From Lachnospiraceae bacterium (GTDB taxonomy: Bacteria > Bacillota > Clostridia > Lachnospirales > Lachnospiraceae), in the NCBI GenBank assembly GCA_022845895.1, contig AP025573.1:1956501-2020500 (forward strand): a DNA stretch of 64,000 nucleotides. The letters are read 5' to 3'. The notes below the pieces were generated by a model, which saw nothing but the letters and a program-made list of their open reading frames with translations, searched no databases and was not told the origin of the DNA. Both the position numbers and the translations under genes were made by a program. This document shows, piece by piece, positions 17,380 to 26,674 of the stretch. Position 1 is the first letter of the stretch; each line of letters opens with the position of its first letter.

Positions 17380-17460
17380 GTATGCCGCACAATGAGGTTT
17401 TCAAGCGCTGCAAATTTACGCAGCCACCACAATTGGCGAGTAATGATAATAGGAGGTGCC
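17380..17460 (+). ncRNA. Candidate L21 leader of rplU mRNA
   Basis: The leader between promoter and rplU has a small GCTGC/GCAGC hairpin (17407-17411 with 17420-17424) preceded by GGTTTTCAAGC. Position and conserved-looking sequence fit the Rfam-described ribosomal L21 leader of Firmicutes, which mediates autoregulation. I could not run a covariance search. Confidence 0.5.
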
Positions 17461-17462
17461 AT

Positions 17463-17771
17463 ATGTACGCGATTATAGCAACAGGTGGTAAACAGTACAA
17501 AGTAGCTGAAGGCGATATCATTAAAGTAGAAAAACTTGGTGCAGAAGCCGGCGAGACTTATACATTCGACCAAGTGCTTGCAGTTAACGACAACGGATTG
17601 AAAGTTGGGAATCCGACCGTTGACGGTGCAACTGTAGAAGCTTCTGTAATTGAAAATGGAAAAGCAAAAAAAGTCATCGTTTACAAGTATAAGAGAAAAA
17701 CTGGATACCATAAGAAAAATGGTCACAGACAACAGTATACTGCTGTAAAGATTGACAAGATCAATGCTTAA
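17463..17771 (+). CDS. rplU: 50S ribosomal protein L21
   Basis: 102 residues, full family length. It begins [14 protein letters not shown] and ends with the basic [22 protein letters not shown] region that contacts 23S rRNA. AGGAGGTG lies 4 nt before the ATG. It is the first gene of the conserved rplU-prp-rpmA operon. Confidence 0.97.
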   Translation: MYAIIATGGKQYKVAEGDIIKVEKLGAEAGETYTFDQVLAVNDNGLKVGNPTVDGATVEASVIENGKAKKVIVYKYKRKTGYHKKNGHRQQYTAVKIDKINA

Positions 17772-17785
17772 TCTGGGAATTACCG

Positions 17786-18118
17786 ATGATTAAGGTAACT
17801 ATCTATAACAATGAAAAGAATGAATGCGTAGGCTTCAGAGCTTCAGGCCATGCAGGACAGAATGAATGTGGACAGGATATCGTATGTGCGGCTGCATCGA
17901 TACTGATGATCAATACCGTCAATGCGATTGAACAGTTCGCCGGGGACGAGTTCTCCCTTGTGTCTGATGAGGACGGCGGCTGTATGGAATACCGGCTCGC
18001 AGGGGATCCTTCTAAAGAGGCGGAACTTCTTTTAAAGACCATGGTTCAGGGGCTGGCGGCAATGGAAGACGATGAAGATTACACGCAATACATCGATATC
18101 ATATTCGAGGAGGTGTAA
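17786..18118 (+). CDS. prp: Ribosomal-processing cysteine protease Prp
   Basis: 110 residues of the YsxB/Prp family with the catalytic pair His in ASGHAGQNE (about residue 22) and Cys in DIVCAAAS (about residue 34). It removes the N-terminal extension of L27; that substrate, with a matching cleavage site, is encoded just downstream. It lies between rplU and rpmA in the standard order. Confidence 0.92.
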   Translation: MIKVTIYNNEKNECVGFRASGHAGQNECGQDIVCAAASILMINTVNAIEQFAGDEFSLVSDEDGGCMEYRLAGDPSKEAELLLKTMVQGLAAMEDDEDYTQYIDIIFEEV

Positions 18119-18122
18119 CAAC

Positions 18123-18407
18123 ATGATGAAATTAAACCTTCAATTTTTCGCTCATAAGAAAGGGGTCGGTTCTACCAAGAACGGCCGGGATTCAGAGTCT
18201 AAGAGACTTGGTGCGAAAAGAGCTGACGGACAGTTTGTCAAAGCTGGAAATATCCTTTACAGACAGCGTGGAACTAAGATTCATCCAGGCTTAAATGTTG
18301 GACGCGGCGGAGATGATACATTATTCGCTCTCGCTGACGGCGTTGTAAGATTTGAAAGAAAAGGAAGAGACAAGAAACAGGTTTCTATCTATCCAGCAGC
18401 ACAATAG
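18123..18407 (+). CDS. rpmA: 50S ribosomal protein L27 with Prp-cleaved N-terminus
   Basis: 94 residues. The N-terminus carries the Firmicute extension NLQFFA before [14 protein letters not shown]; Prp cuts after that Ala to expose the mature tail that reaches the peptidyl-transferase centre. ATGs at 18123 and 18126 are both possible; AGGAGGTG overlaps the end of prp. A terminator follows. Confidence 0.96.
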   Translation: MMKLNLQFFAHKKGVGSTKNGRDSESKRLGAKRADGQFVKAGNILYRQRGTKIHPGLNVGRGGDDTLFALADGVVRFERKGRDKKQVSIYPAAQ

Positions 18408-18417
18408 TGAGATTATG

Positions 18418-18450
18418 AATAACCCTGCCAGTCTTTGGCAGGGTTATTTT
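18418..18450 (+). terminator. Rho-independent terminator after rpmA
   Basis: Perfect 13-bp stem AATAACCCTGCCA / TGGCAGGGTTATT with a 5-nt loop and a following short T run. Confidence 0.9.
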
Positions 18451-18457
18451 AACCAGG

Positions 18458-18505
18458 TTCAATTGGGGACGGGGGAAAATCAAATTTCCCCCGTCCCCAA
18501 TTGAA
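18458..18505. repeat. Palindromic repeat, family 2 (GGGGACGGGGG type)
   Basis: Perfect 21-nt arms (18458-18478 and 18485-18505) with core CAATTGGGGACGGGGGAAA and a 6-nt loop. It has the look of a REP hairpin but is unrelated in sequence to family 1; only one copy is in the window. Its last bases form the likely -35 box of obgE. Confidence 0.88.
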
Positions 18506-18529
18506 TCCATGTTGCAGTCATGATATGAT
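18501..18529 (+). promoter_or_regulatory. Candidate obgE promoter
   Basis: TTGAAT (18501-18506), contributed by the palindrome's right arm, is 17 nt before TATGAT (18524-18529). This gives obgE its own promoter after the rpmA terminator. Confidence 0.5.
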
Positions 18530-18554
18530 ATATATTGAGCATCATATTAGATAA

Positions 18555-19874
<1,320 letters not shown>

Positions 19875-19892
19875 AAGAGGAGCGGCAGTATT

Positions 19893-20186
19893 ATGACGAC
19901 AAAACAGAGAGCATATCTGAAAGGGCTGGCCATGACTATGGATCCAGTCTTCCAGGTTGGAAAGAACAGCATAACACCGGAGGTGACAGAAGCGGTAAGG
20001 GAAGCGCTTGCCGCCAGAGAGCTGATCAAGGTAGCGGTACTGAAAAACTGCGCCGACGATCCAAAAGAAATGGCGCAGCTGCTCGCTGAACGTACGCAGT
20101 CCCAGGTTGTACAGGTAATCGGGAAGAAAATCGTCCTTTACAAAGAAGGCAGAGACAAGAACAAACGTATCGAGCTGCCAAAATAA
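19893..20186 (+). CDS. yhbY: CRM-domain RNA-binding protein YhbY
   Basis: 97 residues forming a single CRM domain (RAYLKGLAMTMDPVFQVGKNSI and the GxxG-like VIGKKIVLY). YhbY proteins associate with pre-50S particles. It starts 18 nt after obgE and precedes nadD, the usual Firmicute order. Confidence 0.9.
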   Translation: MTTKQRAYLKGLAMTMDPVFQVGKNSITPEVTEAVREALAARELIKVAVLKNCADDPKEMAQLLAERTQSQVVQVIGKKIVLYKEGRDKNKRIELPK

Positions 20187-20223
20187 TTCACAAAGACTAA
20201 TAACCGAAGCAGAGGTCAGATAT

Positions 20224-20835
20224 ATGAAGATAGGCATTATGGGCGGTACATTCGATCCGATACACAATGGGCATCTCATGCTTGGTGAGGCGGCATACCA
20301 GTTATTTCATCTTGACGAGGTATGGTTCATGCCCAACGGCAATCCGCCGCATAAGCACCGCTCATCTATAGAGTCGGATGTGACAGACCGGGTGGAGATG
20401 GTGCGCCTTGCGATACAAGGGCATAAAAGCTTCCGTCTTCAAACGTATGAGGCTCGGAAAAAGGAAGTATCCTATTCCTGCGAGACGCTGGAGCATTTCA
20501 ATGAGATATATGAAGATGATGTGTTCTACTTTATTATCGGCGCAGATTCACTCTTTGCCATAGAAGGCTGGATCCATCCGGAACGGATTTTCCCCACATG
20601 TACGATCCTTGCCGCCTACAGGGATGATATTGACACGAAGGAAGAGATGTCCCGGCAGATCGAATATCTCAGGGGAAAATATAACGCAAAGATAGAACTG
20701 CTCGCAACACCCCTGATGCACGTCTCGTCCAGCGAATTGAGGACAAGGCTCAAGCAGGGGGGGGATATCAGCCAAATGGTGCCGGAGAAGGTCCGTGAAT
20801 ATATAAAGAATCATCACTTATATAAGGAAGTATAA
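20224..20835 (+). CDS. nadD: Nicotinate-nucleotide adenylyltransferase
   Basis: 203 residues. The nucleotidyltransferase motif GGTFDPIHNGH is at residue 7 and the SSSELR motif, a version of the ISSTxIR signature, near residue 165. It converts nicotinate mononucleotide and ATP to deamido-NAD. It is followed after 1 nt by yqeK. Confidence 0.95.
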   Translation: MKIGIMGGTFDPIHNGHLMLGEAAYQLFHLDEVWFMPNGNPPHKHRSSIESDVTDRVEMVRLAIQGHKSFRLQTYEARKKEVSYSCETLEHFNEIYEDDVFYFIIGADSLFAIEGWIHPERIFPTCTILAAYRDDIDTKEEMSRQIEYLRGKYNAKIELLATPLMHVSSSELRTRLKQGGDISQMVPEKVREYIKNHHLYKEV

Positions 20836-20836
20836 T

Positions 20837-21424
20837 ATGAAGCAGAAGATAAGCAAAATACGCAGAAGACTAAAGGCAGATCTGGACAGAGAACGGTATG
20901 AGCATACTCTGGGAGTCATGTACACTGCCGCGGCTTTGGCAATGCGGTACGATGAGGATATAGACCAGGCGCTTATAGCAGGGCTTCTCCACGACTGTGC
21001 GAAATGCATCGCTCCAGATACGAAGATAAAGCTCTGTGACAGGTATCATCTGAGCGTGTCGGATATAGAGCTTGCGAATCCAAGCCTGCTTCACGCAAAG
21101 CTTGGAGCGTACCTCGCCGCCAAGAAGTTCCGTGTCCGCGATAAAGATGTGATAGACGCTATTGCAAGCCATACGACCGGAAGGCCGCATATGACATTGC
21201 TTGAGAAGATCATATATATCTCTGATTACATCGAACCAGGAAGAGAGGAACTCCCCAATATGGCTGTGGTGAGGAAGCTCGCTTTCTCCGATATAGATGA
21301 ATGCCTTTACCGGATACTAAAAGATTCACTTGTCTATCTGGAATCGAAGAACATGCCTGTTGACCCAATGACAGAAAAAGCATATCAATATTATAAAGAA
21401 AAACTTGGCAAAAAGGAGGAATAG
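20837..21424 (+). CDS. yqeK: HD-domain protein YqeK, likely symmetrical Ap4A hydrolase
   Basis: 195 residues with the metal-binding HD motif GLLHDCAK near residue 52 and a second His-rich stretch (SHTTGRPHM). YqeK homologues in Firmicutes hydrolyse diadenosine tetraphosphate symmetrically. Always found between nadD and rsfS, as here. Confidence 0.9.
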   Translation: MKQKISKIRRRLKADLDRERYEHTLGVMYTAAALAMRYDEDIDQALIAGLLHDCAKCIAPDTKIKLCDRYHLSVSDIELANPSLLHAKLGAYLAAKKFRVRDKDVIDAIASHTTGRPHMTLLEKIIYISDYIEPGREELPNMAVVRKLAFSDIDECLYRILKDSLVYLESKNMPVDPMTEKAYQYYKEKLGKKEE

Positions 21425-21429
21425 ATTAT

Positions 21430-21783
21430 ATGGAACATGCAGTAGAGATGGCCCGCATCGCATACGATGCCTTATCTGATAAAAAAGGTGAGAATATACA
21501 GATTATCGATATATCCCAGATATCGGTACTTGCGGATTACTTCATCATCACAGACGGAACAAGCGACAGCCAGATCAAAGCGCTCGTCGAACACGTAGAT
21601 GAAAAGATGGAAAAGGCCGGCTACCACCTGAGACAGCAGGAAGGCAAGAACAGCGGTTCATGGGTGCTGATGGACTATGGTGATATCATCGTGCACGTGT
21701 TTGAAAAAGAGAACCGTTCGTTCTACAACCTGGAACGGATCTGGAATGACGGAAAGGCAGTACAGCGCGAAGCGTTGGACTAA
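21430..21783 (+). CDS. rsfS: Ribosome silencing factor RsfS
   Basis: 117 residues of the Iojap/DUF143 family, with the DYFIITDGTSDSQIKAL and WVLMDYGDIIVHVF blocks. It binds L14 and prevents subunit joining in starvation. AAAAAGGAGG precedes the start. It ends the obgE group and is followed by a T-tailed hairpin. Confidence 0.95.
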   Translation: MEHAVEMARIAYDALSDKKGENIQIIDISQISVLADYFIITDGTSDSQIKALVEHVDEKMEKAGYHLRQQEGKNSGSWVLMDYGDIIVHVFEKENRSFYNLERIWNDGKAVQREALD

Positions 21784-21803
21784 TGCCGGATATTCATAAT
21801 ATG

Positions 21804-21877
21804 GAAAGAGCCGGAATCAGGTATGGGGACGCTAATGCGATAATATCCCCGTACCTGGTTCCGGCTCTTCGATTTTT
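21804..21877 (+). terminator. Terminator after rsfS, family 3 hairpin copy 2
   Basis: Long stem with outer sequence AAGAGCCGGAA / TTCCGGCTCTT, tolerating G-T pairs, followed by GATTTTTTCT, which makes a good Rho-independent terminator. Its outer stem is shared with copies at 11689 and 42900. Confidence 0.85.
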
Positions 21878-21980
21878 TCTCCAAAATATTTAAATCTTTT
21901 CCAGGAGCTTACGCGTTATATATATGTAAGACGTTTTACAGACAGAAAGAAGGTGCCGGAAACTGGACGATAAAGAGATA

Positions 21981-22451
21981 ATGCAGTATTATGATGAAAT
22001 CTTTCGCTTTGCATATTACATGACAGGCAGCGAAGATGCCGCCTGTGACTGTACGCAGGAGACATTCCTGCGGTTGATCCGGTTTTATGACACCTATGTG
22101 GAAAAACGGAAGTTCAAGGCATGGCTGTTCCGTATAGCACGGAATGTCTGTTATGACTACTTCCGCAGGCAGAAAGAGGTTCCGTCAGAAGACGTCACGC
22201 TTGGCAGGATGCCAGATAAGGCGGAGACGGACAGGAATCTCAGACATCTGGAGCGGGGACAGGTCATCAGGGCAGCGCTTGAGAAGCTGCCTCGTATGCA
22301 GAGGGATGTAGTAATTCTGAGATTCTACCATGAACTTTCTATAAAGGAGATAGCGATTATAACGGATAGCAAGATACCGACTGTCAAGTCCCGTCTGCGC
22401 CAAAGCATCGGGAAGCTTCGGCATCTGCTGAATGAGGAGGAATTGATTTGA
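21981..22451 (+). CDS. ECF-type RNA polymerase sigma factor
   Basis: About 156 residues with sigma region 2 (DCTQETFLRLIRFYDTY, FKAWLFRIARNVCYDYFRRQ) and region 4 (LPRMQRDVVILRFYHELSIKEIA). It steers RNA polymerase to its own promoters, probably this operon. The ATG at 21981 has only a weak ribosome site; a CTG at 21963 behind AGAAGGTG could be the real start. The stop overlaps the next gene's start by 3 nt, so the membrane protein is a likely partner or anti-sigma factor. Confidence 0.85.
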   Translation: MQYYDEIFRFAYYMTGSEDAACDCTQETFLRLIRFYDTYVEKRKFKAWLFRIARNVCYDYFRRQKEVPSEDVTLGRMPDKAETDRNLRHLERGQVIRAALEKLPRMQRDVVILRFYHELSIKEIAIITDSKIPTVKSRLRQSIGKLRHLLNEEELI

Positions 22452-23236
22452 GCCTTTCTAAAACAGAAAAAAAACTACAGCTGCTTCTGAACGAATATAA
22501 GTGTCCGGAGGCAACCCCGGAACAAAGAAATGCCATGATACATGCGCTTCAAACGGAACGTGCCAGAGCTTTTCTGCTAAGCAGGAGCAACTACCGGATG
22601 CGCCTTATGACACAGATAGTCTACATTCCAAAGGCTCTCTGGCTTATACAGGGCATCCTGCTGATACTTGGGCTGTGGGTCATTATGCATGCTCCTAGGT
22701 CCGGAGCGCTCACCGTCTTATCGGTGGGCGCACCGATGCTGGGCGTCACCGTGTTTCCGGTACTGCTTTGCAGCTTTTCGGACGGCATGTGGGAACTGGA
22801 GCAGTCTGCCAGATACAGCCTGAAGGAGATATGCATCATGAGGCTGCTCATATTCGGGGTGGCGGATACGTGCATATTAGCTGTCTTTTTGGCAGCGATG
22901 GTACGGGCTGGCTCGTCATTGAGCAGTTATCTCTACTGGGTAGTCGTTCCGTTCGCCTTATCCAGTTCCGTCTACCTGTATCTCATACGTAAGATAAGAA
23001 GAACCGCCTCCGGCTATATAATCGTATGTGCAGGAGCTGTGTTAAGCTGTGCATCTCTGTATATACAGGGCTACAAAGAACGGATAGAGGATGTACTTGC
23101 AGGGAGCATGGGCACTGCCGTCTCAGCCCTCCTGCCCATCGCAGCCGCAATCATCCTCGGTGTCCAGATCTGGTCTTATGTAAGGTTCATCGGTCAAAAA
23201 GAGAAAGGATGGGATGAGATATGGAATTACAATTAG
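22448..23236 (+). CDS. Six-helix membrane protein, possible anti-sigma or exporter accessory
   Basis: 262 residues: a soluble N-terminal stretch of about 55 residues, then about six transmembrane segments beginning near residue 60. No recognised domain. The TTG start at 22448 is supported by AGGAGGAATTGA. It overlaps the sigma gene upstream and the ABC ATPase downstream, so all four proteins of this group are probably made together. By position it could hold the sigma factor at the membrane, but no zinc-binding anti-sigma motif is visible. Confidence 0.7.
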   Translation: MSLSKTEKKLQLLLNEYKCPEATPEQRNAMIHALQTERARAFLLSRSNYRMRLMTQIVYIPKALWLIQGILLILGLWVIMHAPRSGALTVLSVGAPMLGVTVFPVLLCSFSDGMWELEQSARYSLKEICIMRLLIFGVADTCILAVFLAAMVRAGSSLSSYLYWVVVPFALSSSVYLYLIRKIRRTASGYIIVCAGAVLSCASLYIQGYKERIEDVLAGSMGTAVSALLPIAAAIILGVQIWSYVRFIGQKEKGWDEIWNYN

Positions 23237-24117
23237 AGCAGGTCACAAAATATTACGGAACGAAGCTGGCTGTCGACCGGCTGGATATGAGCCTTGGTCC
23301 AGGCGTATATGGGCTTCTTGGAGCAAATGGGGCGGGCAAGACGACACTGATGCGCCTGATATGCGATATACTGGATCCGACTTCCGGTATGATTCGCTAT
23401 TGCCATCAGGATATCCATCAGATGGGAGAGCAGTATCGGAGCGTATTGGGATATCTGCCTCAGAAGTTTGGATATTATCCGGAATTTACCGCGCTCAGAT
23501 TCCTACTTTACATGTCAGCGCTAAAGGGGCTCGACAAGGCGGCTGCCATGGAGCGCTCCACAGAACTGCTAAGGCTCACCGGACTGCTTCAGGAAAAGAA
23601 CAAGAAGATCAAAACATACTCCGGGGGAATGCAGCGCAGGCTCGGCATCGCCCAGGCGATGCTGAATGACCCTTATATTCTCGTGCTGGATGAACCGACA
23701 TCAGGCCTTGATCCCAAAGAGCGCGTTCGTTTCCGGAATCTCATCAGTTCCTTCTCAAAAGATAAGATCGTGCTCCTGTCTACCCATATCGTGGCCGATG
23801 TGGAATACATCGCAGATAAAATCTTCATCATGAAGAAAGGGCGGCTGCTCAAAGCCGGAACGCTGGAAGAGATTACATCGGAGACAGGGGGCATCGTGTG
23901 GGAATGTGCGGTATCTCCGACCACCGCGGCAGCGATGGGGGAAAGGTATACGATTGTCAATGCAAAGAGGAAAGAAGACAAGATCATCTTACGAATCGTG
24001 TCAGAGGACAGGCCATCAAAGGATGCGGTACAGACAGAAGCGACGCTGGAAGATATATACCTCCATTATTTCAGCGGGGAAGGAGATGAGATCTATGATA
24101 CAGCTGTTTCGTTTTGA
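23221..24117 (+). CDS. ABC transporter ATP-binding protein
   Basis: 298 residues with Walker A GANGAGKTT, signature YSGGMQRRLG, Walker B ILVLDEPTSGLDP and an H-loop in LLSTHIV. The extended C-terminus is typical of ABC-2 exporters of the CcmA/drug-resistance type. It pairs with the permease that follows, with overlapping frames. Confidence 0.9.
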   Translation: MELQLEQVTKYYGTKLAVDRLDMSLGPGVYGLLGANGAGKTTLMRLICDILDPTSGMIRYCHQDIHQMGEQYRSVLGYLPQKFGYYPEFTALRFLLYMSALKGLDKAAAMERSTELLRLTGLLQEKNKKIKTYSGGMQRRLGIAQAMLNDPYILVLDEPTSGLDPKERVRFRNLISSFSKDKIVLLSTHIVADVEYIADKIFIMKKGRLLKAGTLEEITSETGGIVWECAVSPTTAAAMGERYTIVNAKRKEDKIILRIVSEDRPSKDAVQTEATLEDIYLHYFSGEGDEIYDTAVSF

Positions 24118-25198
24118 ATTTGGCAAGCTGTTCCATAAGAAGATCGTCCTGGCAGCGCTTGGAGCCTATGTGGCCGTTATGGCCATACTGCTCGTCAACC
24201 AGAGTGCTGCAGGTCTGGTCGTTAAGACTGCAGACGGACAGACATATCACGGAAGGGAAGCCATGGCATATGATAAGGCTGTCACAGACCGGTACAGTGG
24301 AACACTGGATGCCGATAAAGTGAATGATATCCTTCATTCAGCCATCGCATCCGGTAATCCCGAAGCGCTAGCGTATGAAGGAGACTGGATGACGAAATCG
24401 ATAGCCGCCATGTTCGTCCTGGATTCTTGGGATGAGGCAGAGCCGGTGAGCGGCGATGACATAGAAGAGTTCTATCCGCAGACGAAAGAAAATCCATTCG
24501 AGATAGGTTATACGAGAGGATGGGAGACGGCCATGGTGTGCATAGAATCCATGCTTCTCATAGCTGGATTTCTGATAGTCATCACCGTGGCGCCGGTGTT
24601 CTCGGAAGAATACGCAACTGGTATGGATGCCCTCATACTGACGGGGAAAAAAGGGAAAAGCACCTGCATCTATGCCAAGATTCTGGCATCCGTCAGCTTC
24701 TCCGTCCTGCTCGGTCTATTTACCATTGGTGTGCCTGCAGCGACAATGCTGATACAATACGGAACCACAGGGTGGGACGCGTCGGTACAGGTAGCGGTGC
24801 ATGGATTGTTCTGGTCTGTACCTTATACGGTCAGCTGCCTGTCTGCACTGGTGTTGGTCGCTGTATTTGCACTTGTCGGCTGCATACTTCTGACATGTAT
24901 GACCCTGCTTCTGTCCGCACTTTCCAGGAATTCATTTACGGCCGTCCTGTCTGCCCTGTTCCTGTATGTTCTTCCAATCGTGCTGATCGGTAAGCTGGAT
25001 ATACTCCTGTTCAACCAGCTTCTGTCTATCATGCCATCGGGCGACTTCAATATAGCCTTGGTGCTCGGCATGAAGGATATGAGTATCGGTGCGCTTGATA
25101 TTCCGATGTCATGGCTGAATGTCATTCTTACGGCCATGATGGGCATCGTCGCCTGGGCCGGTTCGAGAAGAATATTCGGAGGCCATCAGGTAACATAG
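24095..25198 (+). CDS. ABC-2 type permease
   Basis: About 367 residues. A membrane segment near the N-terminus is followed by a large outside loop (about 50-150) and five further helices. I choose ATG 24095 because AAGGAG lies 9 nt upstream; it overlaps the ATPase gene by 23 nt. With the ATPase it should export a peptide, lipid or drug; the upstream sigma factor suggests induction by envelope stress. The end is followed by a shared terminator facing lexA. Confidence 0.82.
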   Translation: MIQLFRFEFGKLFHKKIVLAALGAYVAVMAILLVNQSAAGLVVKTADGQTYHGREAMAYDKAVTDRYSGTLDADKVNDILHSAIASGNPEALAYEGDWMTKSIAAMFVLDSWDEAEPVSGDDIEEFYPQTKENPFEIGYTRGWETAMVCIESMLLIAGFLIVITVAPVFSEEYATGMDALILTGKKGKSTCIYAKILASVSFSVLLGLFTIGVPAATMLIQYGTTGWDASVQVAVHGLFWSVPYTVSCLSALVLVAVFALVGCILLTCMTLLLSALSRNSFTAVLSALFLYVLPIVLIGKLDILLFNQLLSIMPSGDFNIALVLGMKDMSIGALDIPMSWLNVILTAMMGIVAWAGSRRIFGGHQVT

Positions 25199-25209
25199 GA
25201 CGTATGAAA

Positions 25210-25247
25210 AGAAGCACCGATCATAAGACAATTTGACCGGTGCTTCT
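25210..25247. terminator. Bidirectional terminator between ABC permease and lexA
   Basis: 10-bp stem AGAAGCACCG / CGGTGCTTCT with an 18-nt loop between convergent genes; A-rich on one side and T-rich on the other. Confidence 0.75.
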
Positions 25248-25261
25248 TCTATGTAAGGGTT

Positions 25262-25879
25262 CTAATCAAAAAAACGGAATACGCCGATTACTTTGCCCAA
25301 TATCTGGACGTCACGCACGATGATGGGATCCATCGTGTCATTCTGCGGCTGCAGGCGGATAATGCCTTCTTCCTTATAAAAAGTCTTGACCGTAGCTCCG
25401 TCCTCCACAAGCGCGACTACCATCTCTCCGTTGCGTGCGGTCTTGCGTTCCTCCACCAATACGTAGTCCCCGTCAAGGATACCGGCATTGATCATGCTTT
25501 CCCCTTTAACCTTGAGCATGAATGTCTGTTTGTTCGGCATATATTCCATCGGGATAGGGAAGTAGTTCTCGATATTCTGCTCGGCTAGAATGGGTTCCCC
25601 TGCGGCCACGCGGCCCAGAATCGGCACGTTAACCATTTCCCGTCTCGTAAAATTAAAGGAATCATCCAGAATCTCGATTGCTCTAGGTTTGGTCGGATCT
25701 CTGCGGATATATCCGTTCTTCTCCAGCGTCTCCAGATGGGAGTGGACCGAAGAGGTGGATTTAAGATTTACGGCTTCGCAGATGTCACGCACTGCAGGTG
25801 GAAATCCCCGTTCGAGTATCTGTGATTTTATGTATTCTAATATTTCCTGCTGCTTTGGACTGATTTTACCTTGTGCCAT
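25262..25879 (-). CDS. lexA: LexA repressor
   Basis: 205 residues. N-terminal winged helix (QQEILEYIKSQILERGFPPAVRDI region), self-cleavage site Ala93-Gly94, catalytic Ser128 in KGESM and Lys165 in ATVKTF. It represses SOS genes and is cleaved when RecA is activated by DNA damage. GGAGGTTTCTT precedes the ATG at 25879; an upstream in-frame ATG is unlikely. It is divergent from a yneA-like gene over a shared operator region. Confidence 0.96.
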   Translation of the reverse strand: MAQGKISPKQQEILEYIKSQILERGFPPAVRDICEAVNLKSTSSVHSHLETLEKNGYIRRDPTKPRAIEILDDSFNFTRREMVNVPILGRVAAGEPILAEQNIENYFPIPMEYMPNKQTFMLKVKGESMINAGILDGDYVLVEERKTARNGEMVVALVEDGATVKTFYKEEGIIRLQPQNDTMDPIIVRDVQILGKVIGVFRFFD

Positions 25880-25950
25880 AAGAAACCTCCTTAATTTCAT
25901 CCGTACTTTCTGCTTTTATACTTATTCTATCATAGCAAAAGTAAAAAAGC

Positions 25951-26045
25951 AAACAAATGTTTAGAAAATATGTTCGATTAATTATCGGAATACTATTGAC
26001 AAACGTGCGTTCGGAATGTATAATCCTCTTATAGAACAGTTGTTC
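25951..26045. promoter_or_regulatory. lexA/yneA divergent operator region with LexA boxes
   Basis: Four sites match the Firmicute LexA box GAACNNNNGTTC: 26034-26045 (GAACAGTTGTTC, perfect), 26001-26012 (AAACGTGCGTTC, one mismatch), 25964-25975 (GAAAATATGTTC, one mismatch) and 25951-25962 (AAACAAATGTTT, two mismatches). A consensus promoter for the rightward gene, TTGACA (25996) and TATAAT (26019) with 17-nt spacing, has one box in its spacer and the perfect box just after the start point. The two left boxes would control lexA. Confidence 0.82.
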
Positions 26046-26077
26046 GTTTCGACAGAGAGTGACAAGGAGGGGAAGTT

Positions 26078-26437
26078 ATGAATGCACACAGGTTATATGC
26101 GGCAAGCAAAAGAAGAAGACAAGTATACATGAAGAAATTCACGGCAGCGATATCGGCACTCGTATTGGTCCTGTGCATGAGCGTCCTGCTCGGCTGCAAT
26201 TTTTCTGATGCCAGCGGCAGCCGTGAGGAAGCCCCGGTAGAACACAGATATTACAAAAGCATTGAGATACAGCCAGGCGATACGCTCTGGGGAATCGCGG
26301 AAGAATTTATGACCGATGAATATAGTTCCGTGAATGAATATATTAATGAAGTTAAGATGATCAACGGACTGGATTCTGATGATATCCAGGACAGCCAGTA
26401 TCTGACCATAGCGTATTATGATACTGCGTTCAGATAG
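26078..26437 (+). CDS. yneA: YneA-like SOS cell-division suppressor with LysM domain
   Basis: 119 residues: basic N-terminus, one hydrophobic segment (about 20-42, ending LLGC, which could also be a lipobox) and a C-terminal LysM domain (IQPGDTLWGIAEEF to LTIAYY). This layout, the divergent position next to lexA and the LexA boxes match Bacillus YneA, which halts septation during SOS. AGGAGGGG precedes the ATG. Overall residue identity with YneA cannot be judged here. Confidence 0.75.
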   Translation: MNAHRLYAASKRRRQVYMKKFTAAISALVLVLCMSVLLGCNFSDASGSREEAPVEHRYYKSIEIQPGDTLWGIAEEFMTDEYSSVNEYINEVKMINGLDSDDIQDSQYLTIAYYDTAFR

Positions 26438-26481
26438 ATATATAAGCTTTTATAGCCTTATATATATTATACTCACCTATT

Positions 26482-26532
26482 GGCGGCATGTCCGAAAGAG
26501 CAGTGAAGCATTTATATACAGGACATGCCGCC
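26482..26532. terminator. Hairpin after yneA
   Basis: Perfect 12-bp stem GGCGGCATGTCC / GGACATGCCGCC with a 27-nt loop. No T run follows, so it may be a weak terminator or another palindromic repeat. Confidence 0.55.
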
Positions 26533-26674
26533 GTTATACTGTGCATATATCTATACGACAAATACCGATTTTTCCAAAAGATATGGACAGGATTATCTAA
26601 TAATGATATAATCACATTAATTCAGGTGCTGCGGACAGCTCTGAATATGTCAGGATAAGGGGGATTTTATAATT

